A stretch of DNA of 64,000 nucleotides, taken from assembly GCA_014192545.1 (NCBI GenBank), contig BJHL01000001.1:606380-670379 (forward strand). Direction: 5' to 3'. The stretch comes from Phycisphaerae bacterium. GTDB taxonomy: Bacteria > Planctomycetota > Phycisphaerae > Phycisphaerales > UBA1924. Shown here piece after piece: positions 31,217 to 40,880 of the stretch. Numbering within the stretch: position 1 is the stretch's first letter; each line of letters begins with the position of its first letter. Both the position numbers and the translations under genes were made by a program. The notes under the pieces were generated by a model. That model saw only the letters and a list, made by a program, of their open reading frames with translations, searched no databases and had not been told where the DNA came from.

Positions 31217-34200
31217 ATGCACAAGATCATTTCGCGGACACTTTCGATAGCTTTGGTGGCGGGTTGTGCTCTCGGCGCGGCTGGCGCGGCGAGTGGGCAG
31301 GTTTGGCTGCGAAGCTCGCCTGGCACGCTGACGACGATTGGCGAAGGGGATGTGGGCGTGAAGCTCGCGGAATTGCGTGGCGAGAGGGACGTGCGCATCG
31401 CGGTGCAGCTTGATGTGCGGGCGGATGATGCGACGCGGGAGATTTTGGCGGCGGGCGGAATGACGTTGCTGTCGCCACTGGGGAACGATGCGTTCTTTGC
31501 GAAGCTGGACGCGAAGGCGGATGTTGCGATGCTGGCGCAGAGCAAGTTGCTGCGAGGCGTGAGTGCTGTTGATGCGACCTGGAAGATTGATCGCAAGTTG
31601 CTGGGCGATATATATAGCTTGTATGGCGTGACTGATGCGGTGCTGACGCGCGATGCGGACCCGGTGACGCCCGTGATGGTGATGCTGCACGCTGATTTGA
31701 AAGCGGATGCGGCGGCAGCGGCGGTGCTGAAGCCTTTTGTGGAGCGCGTGCGCGGATCGCTGGAGAGCATTCCGGTAATTGTCGCGGAGATGCGGCAGAG
31801 CCAGATTGCGGCGCTGGCGCGCGAGGATGTGGTGCAGTGGATTGCGCCCGCGCTGCCTGAGATGACGGGAACGAACGCGGAGAATCGCACGCTGACGCAG
31901 GCGGCGCAGTTGCAAGCTGCGCCGTATGGATTGACTGGTGCGGGCGTGAGTGTATTGGTGTTTGATAGTGGCAACGCCATGACCACGCATGTGGATTTTC
32001 AGGGGCGCATGACGATTATTGACGCGGCGGACGCCGACACAGTGCAGGGACACAGCACCCACTGTGCGGGCACGGTGGGCGGAGCTGGGGTTGCGAATGC
32101 GACGCATCGCGGCATGGCGCCGGGCGTCACGTTGCTGTCGGGCGGGTTGGGCACGCTGACGACGAGTGGCTGGTTGTATACGAATCCGCTGGATATTGAG
32201 GCGAACTACACGACGGCGGTGAATCAGGGCGCGGATTTAGCGACCAACTCGATTGGGACCAACGTCTCGTTCAATGGGTTTTCGTGTGCGTGGATGGGTG
32301 ATTACAACGTCACGGATATTTTGATTGACAACATCGTGCGCGGCGCGCTGCCAGCAACGGGACAACAGCCGTTTCGCGTGACGTGGGCTGCGGGCAATGA
32401 GCGTGGCAGCACGGCGTGCAGCACGGGGTTTCGCAGCACTGCTCCGCCGAGCAACAACAAGAATGCGATGGTGATTGGCGCGGTGGATAGCGTGACGCAG
32501 GCGATGACGAACTTTTCGAGTTGGGGACCGACGGATGATGGGCGGATGAAGCCGGACTTTGCGACTGGTGGATGCCAGGTGGGCGGTGATGGTGGCGTGA
32601 CGAGCACGACTTTCAGCACGACCAACAACACTTCATATGCGTCCTTGTGCGGCACGAGCATGGCAACGCCCACGGTTGCTGGCGTGTGTGCGCTCATCAT
32701 GCAAGACTGCCGCGCGCAGTTTCCGTCGCTGGGTGACCCGCGCAACAGCACGCTCAAGGCGTTGCTGGCGCAGACGGCGGTGGATTTGGGCAATCCGGGG
32801 CCTGATTACCAGTTTGGATATGGCTCTATTCGTGCGAAAGACGCGGTTGATTTGATGCGGTCGCTTCAGTTTACGGAAACGCCCGTGGTGCAAGGCGGCG
32901 TGCAGACGCGAACGGTGACGGTGCCTGCGGGCGCGCCGTCGCTGAAGATAACGATGGCGTGGGATGATGCGCCGGGGACGCCCAATGTGATTCCTTCACT
33001 GGTCAATGACGTTGATCTGGAGATGATTGGGCCGACAGGTGTTGTGTACTTGCCTTGGACGCTGGACCCGGCGAACCCGGCGAACAGCGCGACGCAGGCT
33101 TCGGCGAATCGGCGCGACAACATGGAGCAGATTTTTGTTGCGAACCCGCCGGCGGGTGTTTACACACTGCGGGTTGTCGGGTTCAATGTGCCGACGGGGC
33201 CGCAGACGGTGAGTTTGGTGAGTTCGCATCCGTTTTCGACGGCGAGCGGCGGTTCGTTTGTTGTGTTGAGCACGCCCACGCTTGCGCCGTCGCCTGTGCT
33301 GGCGGCGACGCCTCAAACAGTGAGTGTGCGGGCGATTGTGGGCGCGGATCAAATTGCTGCTGGGTCTGCACGGTTGTGGTATGCGGCGAATGCGGGCACG
33401 GCGTATCAGAGTGTTGCGCTGACGCAGGCTGGCGAGATTTGGAGTGGGCAGTTGCCGGGATTTGCTTGCGGAAATCAGCCGCGGTATTACTTTGAGATTG
33501 CAGGTGTGACGTCGGGGTTGGTGAAGCTGCCTGCGGGCGGGGCGAGTGCGCCGTACACGTTTGACATTGGCGGTCGGCAGGATTTGTTCAGCGATACGCT
33601 GCAAACCAACCAAGGATGGTCCGTCACGAACACGCCCATCGTTGCAGGAACTGCCACGACGGGCGCGTGGGAACTCGCCGACCCGGAAGCCACGAGTGCG
33701 AACTCGTTGGTAGTGCAGCCGGGCGACGATCGCACTTCCGGCAGCGGGACGTTGTGCTGGGTGACGGGTGCGGCAGCGGGCGCTTCTGCGGGCTCGTTTG
33801 ATATTGATAACTTGACGACGACGCTGACAAGCCCGGCATACAACGGGACGGCTTTTGGCAATCCGATGTTGTCTTTCTGGCGATGGTTCAACAACAGCGG
33901 CAACACCGCACGCGACGACACCATGATCATTCAGTTGTCCAACGACAACGGCGGCGCGTGGCAGACTGTGCAGACCGTTGGCCCCGGCGGCAGCGAAGTC
34001 CAGGGCGGATGGGTGCAGACCAATTTGCGCCTGCGTGATTTCTTCGCGGTGCCTTCGGCGAATGTGCGCTTCCGCGTGACGGTTGCGGACACCGGTGCGG
34101 CCAGTGTTGTTGAGGCGCTGGTGGACGATGTCACGATTTCGGATGTGACGTGTGTGATTGTGGGTTGCAACGACGTTGATTTCAACAACAACGGGGTCTT

Positions 34201-34357
34201 CCCGGAAGATCAGGACGTGACGGATTTCTTTGGCGTGCTCGCCGGTGCGACGTGCGGGGCGTGTGATGACATTGACTTCAACAACAATGGCGTGTTTCCT
34301 GAGGATCAGGATGTGGTTGACTTCTTCAATGTGTTGGCGGGTGGGAATTGTCCGTAG
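31217..34357 (+). CDS. Secreted subtilisin-like (S8) peptidase with two dockerin-like motifs
   Basis: A 1046-residue exported protease. Signal peptide (to about ASGQ, 30), a propeptide-like region (about 31-225), then a subtilase domain with catalytic Asp in VLVFDSGN (about 250), His in QGHSTHCAG (about 281), oxyanion Asn in AAGNE (about 393) and Ser in CGTSMATPTVAG (about 481). After about 560 come beta-sandwich modules: a P-domain/proprotein-convertase-like region and later a jelly-roll-like segment. Two motifs, DFNNNGVFPEDQDVTDFF and DFNNNGVFPEDQDVVDFF, end the protein. It starts at the second Met of the frame, with a good signal peptide. Confidence 0.87.
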   Translation: MHKIISRTLSIALVAGCALGAAGAASGQVWLRSSPGTLTTIGEGDVGVKLAELRGERDVRIAVQLDVRADDATREILAAGGMTLLSPLGNDAFFAKLDAKADVAMLAQSKLLRGVSAVDATWKIDRKLLGDIYSLYGVTDAVLTRDADPVTPVMVMLHADLKADAAAAAVLKPFVERVRGSLESIPVIVAEMRQSQIAALAREDVVQWIAPALPEMTGTNAENRTLTQAAQLQAAPYGLTGAGVSVLVFDSGNAMTTHVDFQGRMTIIDAADADTVQGHSTHCAGTVGGAGVANATHRGMAPGVTLLSGGLGTLTTSGWLYTNPLDIEANYTTAVNQGADLATNSIGTNVSFNGFSCAWMGDYNVTDILIDNIVRGALPATGQQPFRVTWAAGNERGSTACSTGFRSTAPPSNNKNAMVIGAVDSVTQAMTNFSSWGPTDDGRMKPDFATGGCQVGGDGGVTSTTFSTTNNTSYASLCGTSMATPTVAGVCALIMQDCRAQFPSLGDPRNSTLKALLAQTAVDLGNPGPDYQFGYGSIRAKDAVDLMRSLQFTETPVVQGGVQTRTVTVPAGAPSLKITMAWDDAPGTPNVIPSLVNDVDLEMIGPTGVVYLPWTLDPANPANSATQASANRRDNMEQIFVANPPAGVYTLRVVGFNVPTGPQTVSLVSSHPFSTASGGSFVVLSTPTLAPSPVLAATPQTVSVRAIVGADQIAAGSARLWYAANAGTAYQSVALTQAGEIWSGQLPGFACGNQPRYYFEIAGVTSGLVKLPAGGASAPYTFDIGGRQDLFSDTLQTNQGWSVTNTPIVAGTATTGAWELADPEATSANSLVVQPGDDRTSGSGTLCWVTGAAAGASAGSFDIDNLTTTLTSPAYNGTAFGNPMLSFWRWFNNSGNTARDDTMIIQLSNDNGGAWQTVQTVGPGGSEVQGGWVQTNLRLRDFFAVPSANVRFRVTVADTGAASVVEALVDDVTISDVTCVIVGCNDVDFNNNGVFPEDQDVTDFFGVLAGATCGACDDIDFNNNGVFPEDQDVVDFFNVLAGGNCP

Positions 34358-34362
34358 GAAGA

Positions 34363-34394
34363 AGTGCCGGAGTGCCGAAGGGACGGAGTAACGG
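34363..34394. repeat. Octamer array after the protease stop codon
   Basis: AGTGCCGG, AGTGCCGA, AGGGACGG, AGTAACGG, six bases after the stop and before the terminator; related to the GTGACGAA arrays. Confidence 0.65.
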
Positions 34395-34413
34395 AATTTG
34401 AAGGATCGTCCTG

Positions 34414-34438
34414 CGCCCGCCTGTGCGGGCGTTTTTAT
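34414..34438 (+). terminator. Terminator after the protease gene
   Basis: CGCCCGC (34414-34420), loop CTGT, GCGGGCG (34425-34431), then TTTTTATT. Confidence 0.9.
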
Positions 34439-34525
34439 TGGGCGTTTTGTAACTTTTTGCGGGGGTTGACGGGTCTGGTAATGTATTGTCCTCGCGGGTC
34501 TGCCTTTCCCCTCTTGAGGTTCACC

Positions 34526-36133
34526 ATGAGCAATCACATGTCTGTCACGTTCTGTCTGTTGTTGTCCGTTTGCGCGGGGAGCGCGCAGGCGCAGTGGATT
34601 GCTGACGCAACTGTCAATACCCCGGTTGCTGTGGCAACAGGCGATCAGACTTCGCCCGTGATGCGGCCATCGCTGGACGGCGGGGTGTGGATTGCGTATG
34701 CCGACAACGCTTTGGGGGGCAGCGGCTACAAGCATGTTGTGCAGCGGCTGACGGCGACGGGGTTCAGTGCGCTGGGCGCGGGCACGATCATGAGCCCGTC
34801 TCGCACGAACTCGGGTGTGTTTACGTATGACATGCGTGCGGACAACGTTGGCGGCGCAGTGGTGGCGTTTGACAACAACGGCGTGTTTGCGCAGCGCGTG
34901 GACGCGAACGGCAATGTGCTGTGGCCTGTGGGCGGCGTGCAGGTGACGAATAACACCACGAGCCTTGGGCCGCGGGTGGCTGCGCTGGCGGATGGTTCGT
35001 ATGTGGTGGCGTGGAATGCCACGGGCTTGGTGACGATGCAACGCATCACGTCGAGCGGAGCATTGGGAACGAGCTTTACGATCAGCAATGGCGGGAACTA
35101 TCTGGCGATCAGTGATTTGTTGCCTGGCGCTTCGGGTGGTGAAGTGATTGCGTTGTGGGTGGTGGGCGAGACGACGAGTGCCTCGACATCTCGCAAAGGT
35201 TTGCGTTTGCAGAAGTGGAATGGCGCGAATGTGGCGCAGTGGAATGGTGGTGCGCCGGTTGCGATTTATACGTCGCAGGCTTCGCCTTCCAAGAGCATTC
35301 AGAACGGGTATTTCCCGGCGATGATTTCAAACGGCAACGGCGGCGCGATCGTGGCGTGGTATGACAACGGCGCGGCGCGGAATGCGTGGCTGCAAGCGGT
35401 GAGCAGCAGCGGCCAACTGCGATTTGCGGCGGAAGGATTGGCGATGAGCACGACGCCATCGACGACAGAGCTGCGGCTGAGTGCGTCGGTGGCGTATGAC
35501 CAACCAAGCGATTCGTTTGTGGTGTCGTATGTGCGCAGCAATACGAATCAGAGCATGTGGAGCGTGAACGCGCAGCGAGTCAGCAGCGAAGGGCTGTTGT
35601 TGTGGGGTGGCGGGTCGGGACAGGCGTTTACTCCGATGGCCGCTTCACAGCCTTCGTTTGTGACCAGCAGCGAAGCGCCTGGACCTGACACTGTGATTTC
35701 GTGGTTGCAGGCGGGAGCATCGCAAAGCACTCAGGTTTTTTCGCTGCGAGCCAACGCGCTGGGCGAGACGGTGTGGCTGCCTTCGCCCAGTGGTGTTGGA
35801 ATCAGCGGCACGCCGAAAGGGCGGCTGGCGGTGGCGAACACGGCGGGCAGTAGCATGCTGATTGCGAGCTGGGTGGACGGCACATTTGGTGTGGCGGACA
35901 TCAAGGCGCAGAACATCTTGCCGACAGGTCGCCTTGGACCTGGTTGTGACGCTATTGACTTCAATGAGAACGGCGTGTTTCCGGAAGATCAGGATGTGGT
36001 GGATTTCTTCAACGTGCTCGCGGGCAGCGTGTGCTTTGCGTGCGGCGACATCGACTTCAACAACAACGGCGTCTATCCGGAAGATCAAGACGTGATTGAC
36101 TTCTTTGCGGTCTTGGCGGGGGGTGACTGCTGA
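34526..36133 (+). CDS. Secreted protein with repeated beta strands and two dockerin-like motifs
   Basis: A 535-residue exported protein. Signal peptide ends about SAQAQ (26). The body is a run of similar segments such as GGVWIAYADN, GGAVVAFDNNG, GSYVVAWNATG and GGAIVAWYDNG at roughly 50-80 residue spacing, which is the look of a beta-propeller of surface-exposed proteins. No catalytic motif is evident. The C-terminus has CDAIDFNENGVFPEDQD and CGDIDFNNNGVYPEDQD. It is the third tagged protein in the co-directional run; function may be binding to polysaccharide or the cell surface. Confidence 0.75.
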   Translation: MSNHMSVTFCLLLSVCAGSAQAQWIADATVNTPVAVATGDQTSPVMRPSLDGGVWIAYADNALGGSGYKHVVQRLTATGFSALGAGTIMSPSRTNSGVFTYDMRADNVGGAVVAFDNNGVFAQRVDANGNVLWPVGGVQVTNNTTSLGPRVAALADGSYVVAWNATGLVTMQRITSSGALGTSFTISNGGNYLAISDLLPGASGGEVIALWVVGETTSASTSRKGLRLQKWNGANVAQWNGGAPVAIYTSQASPSKSIQNGYFPAMISNGNGGAIVAWYDNGAARNAWLQAVSSSGQLRFAAEGLAMSTTPSTTELRLSASVAYDQPSDSFVVSYVRSNTNQSMWSVNAQRVSSEGLLLWGGGSGQAFTPMAASQPSFVTSSEAPGPDTVISWLQAGASQSTQVFSLRANALGETVWLPSPSGVGISGTPKGRLAVANTAGSSMLIASWVDGTFGVADIKAQNILPTGRLGPGCDAIDFNENGVFPEDQDVVDFFNVLAGSVCFACGDIDFNNNGVYPEDQDVIDFFAVLAGGDC

Positions 36134-36230
36134 GAAGCGAGATGATGCGGCTCCGAGAACCTGCGGGTGGCTGGTTGCTGTGGTATGGGCGGGCGTTGTC
36201 GCACACGGTTATGGGTTGCTGTTGCGGTTT

Positions 36231-36259
36231 TTGACACGGATTTGTGGTGTTGCTTAAAT
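36231..36259 (+). promoter_or_regulatory. Sigma-70-type promoter upstream of the 36334 gene
   Basis: -35 TTGACA (36231-36236), 17-base spacer, -10-like TTAAAT (36254-36259). The expected start of transcription is about 68 bases before the ATG, which has GGAGG upstream. Confidence 0.7.
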
Positions 36260-36333
36260 AGGTTGTGTCACGGCGTAAAACGTGTGTTGCTGGGATAGCG
36301 CATACGTTGCGAATCCCAAGGGTGGAGGCACGT

Positions 36334-37878
36334 ATGCGCGTGGTTTTGAGTGTTGTTGGAGCAGCGATGGCGACGACTACAGCACTGGGGCAATGTGCGC
36401 CCGCAGTGGTGTATACGAATTACAACTCGCTGCCGAGCAGTATTGTGCCGGGCACGGCACCGGGGGCACGATTTGTGGGAGGCGCGGCGCCGGGGATTGC
36501 GTTTCAGCATGTCGCGGTGAGTCCGAACGGTGCGTACTGGGCGCTGCGAGGAGCAGCGACGACGACGACGGGACACGTGGTGGTTCGGGGGACGGCGCGC
36601 ACGCGTGAGGGGGCGCAGCTTGTGGCACGGCGGACGGTGACGCAGGTGCTTGGCGTGCGAACATGTGACACGATTGCCGAGATTGTGGATGTTGCAAACA
36701 ACGGAAGCGTTGCGTTTACCGGCGACTTGTCGGGGTCGATCACCGATGATTCGTTTTCAGCAGTGTGGAACAACGGGTTGACATTTTTCGCGCGTGAAGG
36801 GTTGCCGGTGCCTTCACTCAACTTTGGATTTGGAACACAGAACGCCAACCCGACGATTTTGGAGAATGGTCAGATTCGGCATGTGAGTACGGCGTTGGTC
36901 GGGAGCAACACGCAAGCGGCACTGGTGTCGCTGAGTTCAGCGACGACGGGCAGTGTGCTGGCGTTGACAGGGGTGACTGTGCCCAGCGGGCAGTTGGTTG
37001 CGCCGGCGCAGACTTTGTTTACGCTGGGAGTTGCGCGGCCTGCTGTAAGTTCGGATGGTGTGGATATGTTGACTGGGAGCGTGCTGAGCGGGCCCGGCAG
37101 CAGCGATGCAGTCTTGCTGTACAACAACCAGGTTTTAGCGCAGGAAGGGGCGGTGATTGCAGGAAGCGGCGTGAGTGCTGCGTTCGCGCAGTTGTCGTCG
37201 GGGAACACGCCGCTCTCTTGCTCGCCTACCGGTGGCCATTGCATGGCGCGGGTAACGTTTGTGAATGCGACGGATGCGGTGATGCGGATTGAGGCGGGGG
37301 CAGTGATGGGGATGTATGCCAAGCGCGGAGATGAGATAACGCCTGGGGCGGGCGAGCGGTATTCGCAGACGGAGACGACTGAGACGTTTTTGGCGTCGGC
37401 GGTTGCGAGCAATGGGGATTATGTGATTGTGGGATACACGGACGCGGCGGAGCAACTGCGCGACACGGTGCTGGTGTTCAACGGGAGTACGGTGCTGCTG
37501 CGTGAGGGGGCAGAGTTTGATTTGAATGAGGACGGGGTGTTGAACGACAACGCGTTTGTGGGTGCATTTTCGCGCGATGGGTTGGCGCTGTCGGATACGG
37601 GGGATGTGTACGTGGTGGTGTCGGTGCGGGGCGCGGCGGCGAATGTGACGGGGACGGCCCTGCTGACGCTGCGGACACCGGCATGCAACGACTTGGATTT
37701 CAACAACAACGGGGTCTTTCCGGAAGACGCGGATGTGGTTGATTTCTTTGATGTGCTGGCGGGCGGTGTGTGCGAAGCTTGCGACACGATTGACTTCAAC
37801 AACGACTGTGTTTTCCCCAGTGATTTGGACGTGATTGCTTTCTTTAACGTGTTGGCGGGGGGCAGTTGCACGCCGTAG
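36334..37878 (+). CDS. Secreted protein of unknown function with two dockerin-like motifs
   Basis: A 514-residue exported protein: signal peptide ending TALGQ (about 20), then beta-rich sequence of repeated style (SPNGAYWALRG, GSVAFTGDLSG, SNGDYVIVGYTD) that again suggests a propeller-like or multi-blade fold. The DLNEDGVLND segment near 415 is an additional Ca-loop-like stretch. Two C-terminal motifs follow: CNDLDFNNNGVFPEDAD and CDTIDFNNDCVFPSDLD, the second partly degenerate. GGAGG lies six bases before the ATG. Confidence 0.73.
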   Translation: MRVVLSVVGAAMATTTALGQCAPAVVYTNYNSLPSSIVPGTAPGARFVGGAAPGIAFQHVAVSPNGAYWALRGAATTTTGHVVVRGTARTREGAQLVARRTVTQVLGVRTCDTIAEIVDVANNGSVAFTGDLSGSITDDSFSAVWNNGLTFFAREGLPVPSLNFGFGTQNANPTILENGQIRHVSTALVGSNTQAALVSLSSATTGSVLALTGVTVPSGQLVAPAQTLFTLGVARPAVSSDGVDMLTGSVLSGPGSSDAVLLYNNQVLAQEGAVIAGSGVSAAFAQLSSGNTPLSCSPTGGHCMARVTFVNATDAVMRIEAGAVMGMYAKRGDEITPGAGERYSQTETTETFLASAVASNGDYVIVGYTDAAEQLRDTVLVFNGSTVLLREGAEFDLNEDGVLNDNAFVGAFSRDGLALSDTGDVYVVVSVRGAAANVTGTALLTLRTPACNDLDFNNNGVFPEDADVVDFFDVLAGGVCEACDTIDFNNDCVFPSDLDVIAFFNVLAGGSCTP

Positions 37879-37941
37879 AATTGAGCGAGTCTCGATTTCT
37901 CGCACCTACCCCCGGACACTGCCCGGTACGAAAGCAACCTC

Positions 37942-38208
37942 ATGCCTCACGTTATTGCGGAACCCTGCATCGGTACCAAGGACACCAGCTGCGTCAACGT
38001 CTGCCCGGTGGACTGCATTCACCCGACGAAAAACGAAGCTGACTTTGCGACGGCGAAGCAGTTATACATCGATCCTGACACGTGCATTGACTGCGCGTTG
38101 TGCGTGGATGAGTGCCCGGTGAAGGCGATTTATCAGCAGGAAGATGTGCCTGCGGAGTGGAACAACTACATTCAGATCAATCTGGATTACTTCAAGAACA
38201 AGGGCTGA
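37942..38208 (+). CDS. fdxA: Seven-iron (3Fe-4S/4Fe-4S) or two-cluster ferredoxin
   Basis: An 88-residue ferredoxin. Cysteines 9, 17, 21 and 25 (C-x7-C-x3-C-P-V-D-C) form the first, FdxA-type site, and 48, 51, 54 and 58 (CxxCxxCxxxCP) the second. This pattern is that of FdxA-like dicluster electron carriers; with a seven-iron form one site holds a 3Fe-4S cluster. It acts in the cytoplasm. It is transcribed on its own, with a terminator 75 bases after the stop. Confidence 0.92.
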   Translation: MPHVIAEPCIGTKDTSCVNVCPVDCIHPTKNEADFATAKQLYIDPDTCIDCALCVDECPVKAIYQQEDVPAEWNNYIQINLDYFKNKG

Positions 38209-38281
38209 GTGAGGGGTTCAACAGGCGGCTAAGCAGAGGCGTTGAGGGTCGGCTGCGGCCGTGTGTTATGAGAAATTGGCG

Positions 38282-38307
38282 AACGCTCCCGTTGGGGAGC
38301 GTTTTTT
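38282..38307 (+). terminator. Terminator after the ferredoxin gene
   Basis: AACGCTCCC (38282-38290), short GTTG loop, GGGAGCGTT (38295-38303), then TTTTCG. Confidence 0.9.
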
Positions 38308-38395
38308 CGTTGGAAATTCGTGTCGCAACGCTGGTGGCATCCTCGCTTTACCTCGCGGCGACGTGTGGCGAAGTCGTTTTCAGGAGTGTTTGACG

Positions 38396-40552
38396 ATGAA
38401 TCTGCGATCCATGATTTGGGCGTTGGCGGCGTTGGCGGGTAGTGTTGGGCTTGCGACGGCGCAGCATGCCGCTGTGCAGCTTGAGGCGGCGCGCTCGCCC
38501 ATCGTGAGTGAGGACGGGCCGGTGGTTGAGGCGGTGACGCAGCCGGGGACGTATCAGCGCGATAACGGCTCGTTGACGTCGGCTTGGGGTGCAGGGAACA
38601 ACGAAATCATCGGAATTCAGCCGTTTACAGCGGCGGGTGGATCGGATGTCATCACGTCAATTTCGACGAAGTGGTGGAGCGACATGTCCATTGGCCAACC
38701 CGCGAAGATTGCGGTGTGGCAGGATGTGGGAACTGGTATTGGCGGCGCCCAATTGCTGCACGTGCAGAATGTGACGGTTTTGGCGGTGGGTGATACGTTC
38801 AACACGTACCAACTCTCTACGCCGGTCTCGGTTTCGGGTACGTTTTATATCGGGTTTTCGATCATTACCGGCGCGGGGCTGTTTGGGCTGGGCTATCAAG
38901 ACGCAGCGAGTGTGCCCGCGGGCGTGAGCTACTTCTTGCAGGGCACTCCGGCGGCGAATTTTACGAACTTGAACGCGAATTTTGTGGCGGATGTGGGGTT
39001 GTCTTCACCTGGGTACTTCACACTGCGAGCGACCAGCGCGAGCACGGGGTTTACGTATCAGGGCAAGCTGGACAACGGCGGCACGCCGGCGACTGGCAGC
39101 TATGACATGCGGTTTCAGTTGACCAATGGTTTAGGGGGCGCAGCGATCGCAAGCGAGTACAACGTGTTGAGCGTACCGGTGACGCAGGGGGTGTTCACGG
39201 TTCGTATTCCGATTGACCCCACCACGATTTATAACAGCACGATTGATCCGTACTTGCAGATTTCGGTGCGGCCTGCGGGGATTGGTTCGTACGTGACACT
39301 GTCGCCTGCGCAGCGGATTTCGCAGGTGCCCACGGCGATGGCGGCGCACATTGCGGAGCAAGCTCGCAGCCTGGCGAATTTTTCACGGGCTGGCGCGCCT
39401 TTCCTGGTTGATGCGGGCGATTGGGGTTTGGGCAGCAACGCATATGCGCCGGGCTCGGGGATCATTTTGAATTCGTCGGCGAGTAGTTACTTGAACCTGC
39501 TTGCGCCGAACAACGCCGAGACGGGCGTGCTGTTTGGCAAGCCTGCGGGCGGCGCGGCGAACGCGGGGATTGTTCACAACAACACGGGAACGCTTGATGG
39601 GTTGCAGTTCCGCACGGGCGGCAACAACACGCGGATGATTTTGAACGCGGCTGGACGCATGGGCGTTGGCAATACCGATCCGCAGGAACTGGTGGACGTC
39701 AGCGGACGGTTGCAAGTGCGTGGCGCAACGGCGGGTGAGACGGCTGGGGTGTGGCTGGCTTCGCCAGTTGCGTCGCCAACGAAGCGGGCGTTTGTCGGGA
39801 TGTTTGATAATGACAATGTGGGTTTGTTTGGGCCTACGGCGGGTTGGGGCCTGACCATGAACACGTCGACGGGGTATGTGGGCATTGGTCGGCAAAGCCC
39901 GGTTGGTTCAAGTCGATTTGACGTGGCGAATCCGCTTGCGACCAACGGTTCTTTCGCCGGGATGTATGTCGTGAGTGGTGCGGGTGGGTTGCCGTTTTAT
40001 GGATATTCGGTCAATGGTGGGATCACGGCGTTTACGTATGTGAATCCGACGAGCAATACGTGGCGGCTGAACTATGGTGGCGAGAACTTTGTGGTCAGCA
40101 ACACGGGTTTGGTTGGCATTGGCACTGGTTCGCCCTCGGCGAGTGGGTACCGGTTGGAACTACCGAACACGGCGGGACCGGCTGGGCAAGGCCGGGCGAA
40201 TGCGTGGGTGACGTATTCGAGCCGGGAGCTGAAGGAGAATGTTGCGACGCTGACGGATCCGGTTGGGATGATTCGCAAGCTGCGTGGCGTGTCGTTTGAC
40301 TGGAAGAGTGCGATGGCGGATGGAACGCACAAGCACGACATCGGGTTCATCGCGGAAGAAGTTGGTGCGGTGTTGCCTGAGCTGGTGACGCGCACGGGCG
40401 ATGGCAAGGCGACGGGATTGGATTATGGTCGCGTGGTGCCTGTGACTGTGGAAGCAATCAAGCAGCAGCAGACGCGGCTGGAGGCCCTCGAAGCGGAGAA
40501 CGCGGAACTCAAGGCGCGGCTGGAGCGCTTGGAGAAGGCGCTGCAGCGGTAA
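38396..40552 (+). CDS. Secreted protein with C-terminal peptidase S74 (intramolecular chaperone) domain
   Basis: A 718-residue exported protein. Signal peptide ends ATAQ (about 22). The central region carries beta-rich, glycine/asparagine-rich segments of fibre-like character (GFTYQGKLDNGGTPATGSYDMRF, SAGRMGVGNTDPQELVDVSG, GYVGIGRQSPVGSS). The last 110 residues match the S74 domain: SSRELKENVATLTDPVG holds the Ser-Lys pair, IGFIAEEVGAVLPELV is the signature, and a Leu/Glu-rich coiled coil (LEALEAENAELKARLERLEK) ends it. In phage tailspikes this domain trimerises the fibre and then cleaves itself off. CAGGAG precedes the ATG. Confidence 0.85.
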   Translation: MNLRSMIWALAALAGSVGLATAQHAAVQLEAARSPIVSEDGPVVEAVTQPGTYQRDNGSLTSAWGAGNNEIIGIQPFTAAGGSDVITSISTKWWSDMSIGQPAKIAVWQDVGTGIGGAQLLHVQNVTVLAVGDTFNTYQLSTPVSVSGTFYIGFSIITGAGLFGLGYQDAASVPAGVSYFLQGTPAANFTNLNANFVADVGLSSPGYFTLRATSASTGFTYQGKLDNGGTPATGSYDMRFQLTNGLGGAAIASEYNVLSVPVTQGVFTVRIPIDPTTIYNSTIDPYLQISVRPAGIGSYVTLSPAQRISQVPTAMAAHIAEQARSLANFSRAGAPFLVDAGDWGLGSNAYAPGSGIILNSSASSYLNLLAPNNAETGVLFGKPAGGAANAGIVHNNTGTLDGLQFRTGGNNTRMILNAAGRMGVGNTDPQELVDVSGRLQVRGATAGETAGVWLASPVASPTKRAFVGMFDNDNVGLFGPTAGWGLTMNTSTGYVGIGRQSPVGSSRFDVANPLATNGSFAGMYVVSGAGGLPFYGYSVNGGITAFTYVNPTSNTWRLNYGGENFVVSNTGLVGIGTGSPSASGYRLELPNTAGPAGQGRANAWVTYSSRELKENVATLTDPVGMIRKLRGVSFDWKSAMADGTHKHDIGFIAEEVGAVLPELVTRTGDGKATGLDYGRVVPVTVEAIKQQQTRLEALEAENAELKARLERLEKALQR

Positions 40553-40556
40553 GGTT

Positions 40557-40841
40557 TTGATGAAAGCGTGTAACGATGGACAAACACCTGCGGCGACGCG
40601 GGTGATTGTCGTTTTGCGATTTTGTATGAGTGAATGTGTAGCGCGTGTCGGGGTGCTCGCGACGGTTTTGCGTCTTCATGAATTGCGACCTCTCAGCGAT
40701 GCGCGGGCGACAGTGATGGATGTGAAATCGTTGGCATTTGTAGACACGACTGAGTATGTGAAGACGCACTGTGGCGTGGAACATTCGCGGCGCTACTGGC
40801 GCTTGAACGAGGAAGTGGAAGCGATGCGGAAGCAGAAGTAA
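40557..40841 (+). CDS. Possible small protein, start uncertain
   Basis: A 94-codon frame directly after the S74 gene. The last 40 residues, from a Met at 40716 (MDVKSLAFVDTTEYVKTHC, then RRYWRLNEEVEAMRKQK), look like a natural small protein; the earlier part is less convincing. A strong terminator follows 40 bases after the stop, which supports a transcribed unit. No family recognised. Confidence 0.35.
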   Translation: MMKACNDGQTPAATRVIVVLRFCMSECVARVGVLATVLRLHELRPLSDARATVMDVKSLAFVDTTEYVKTHCGVEHSRRYWRLNEEVEAMRKQK

Positions 40842-40880
40842 ATCGAGTTCTAGTCACACACGCACACTTGATGTGCACGA

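Noticed and set aside
34456-34500. Promoter TTGACG upstream of the 34526 gene
   Set aside because: The best -10 candidates (TAATGT, TATTGT) are only 7 and 12 bases from it, too close.
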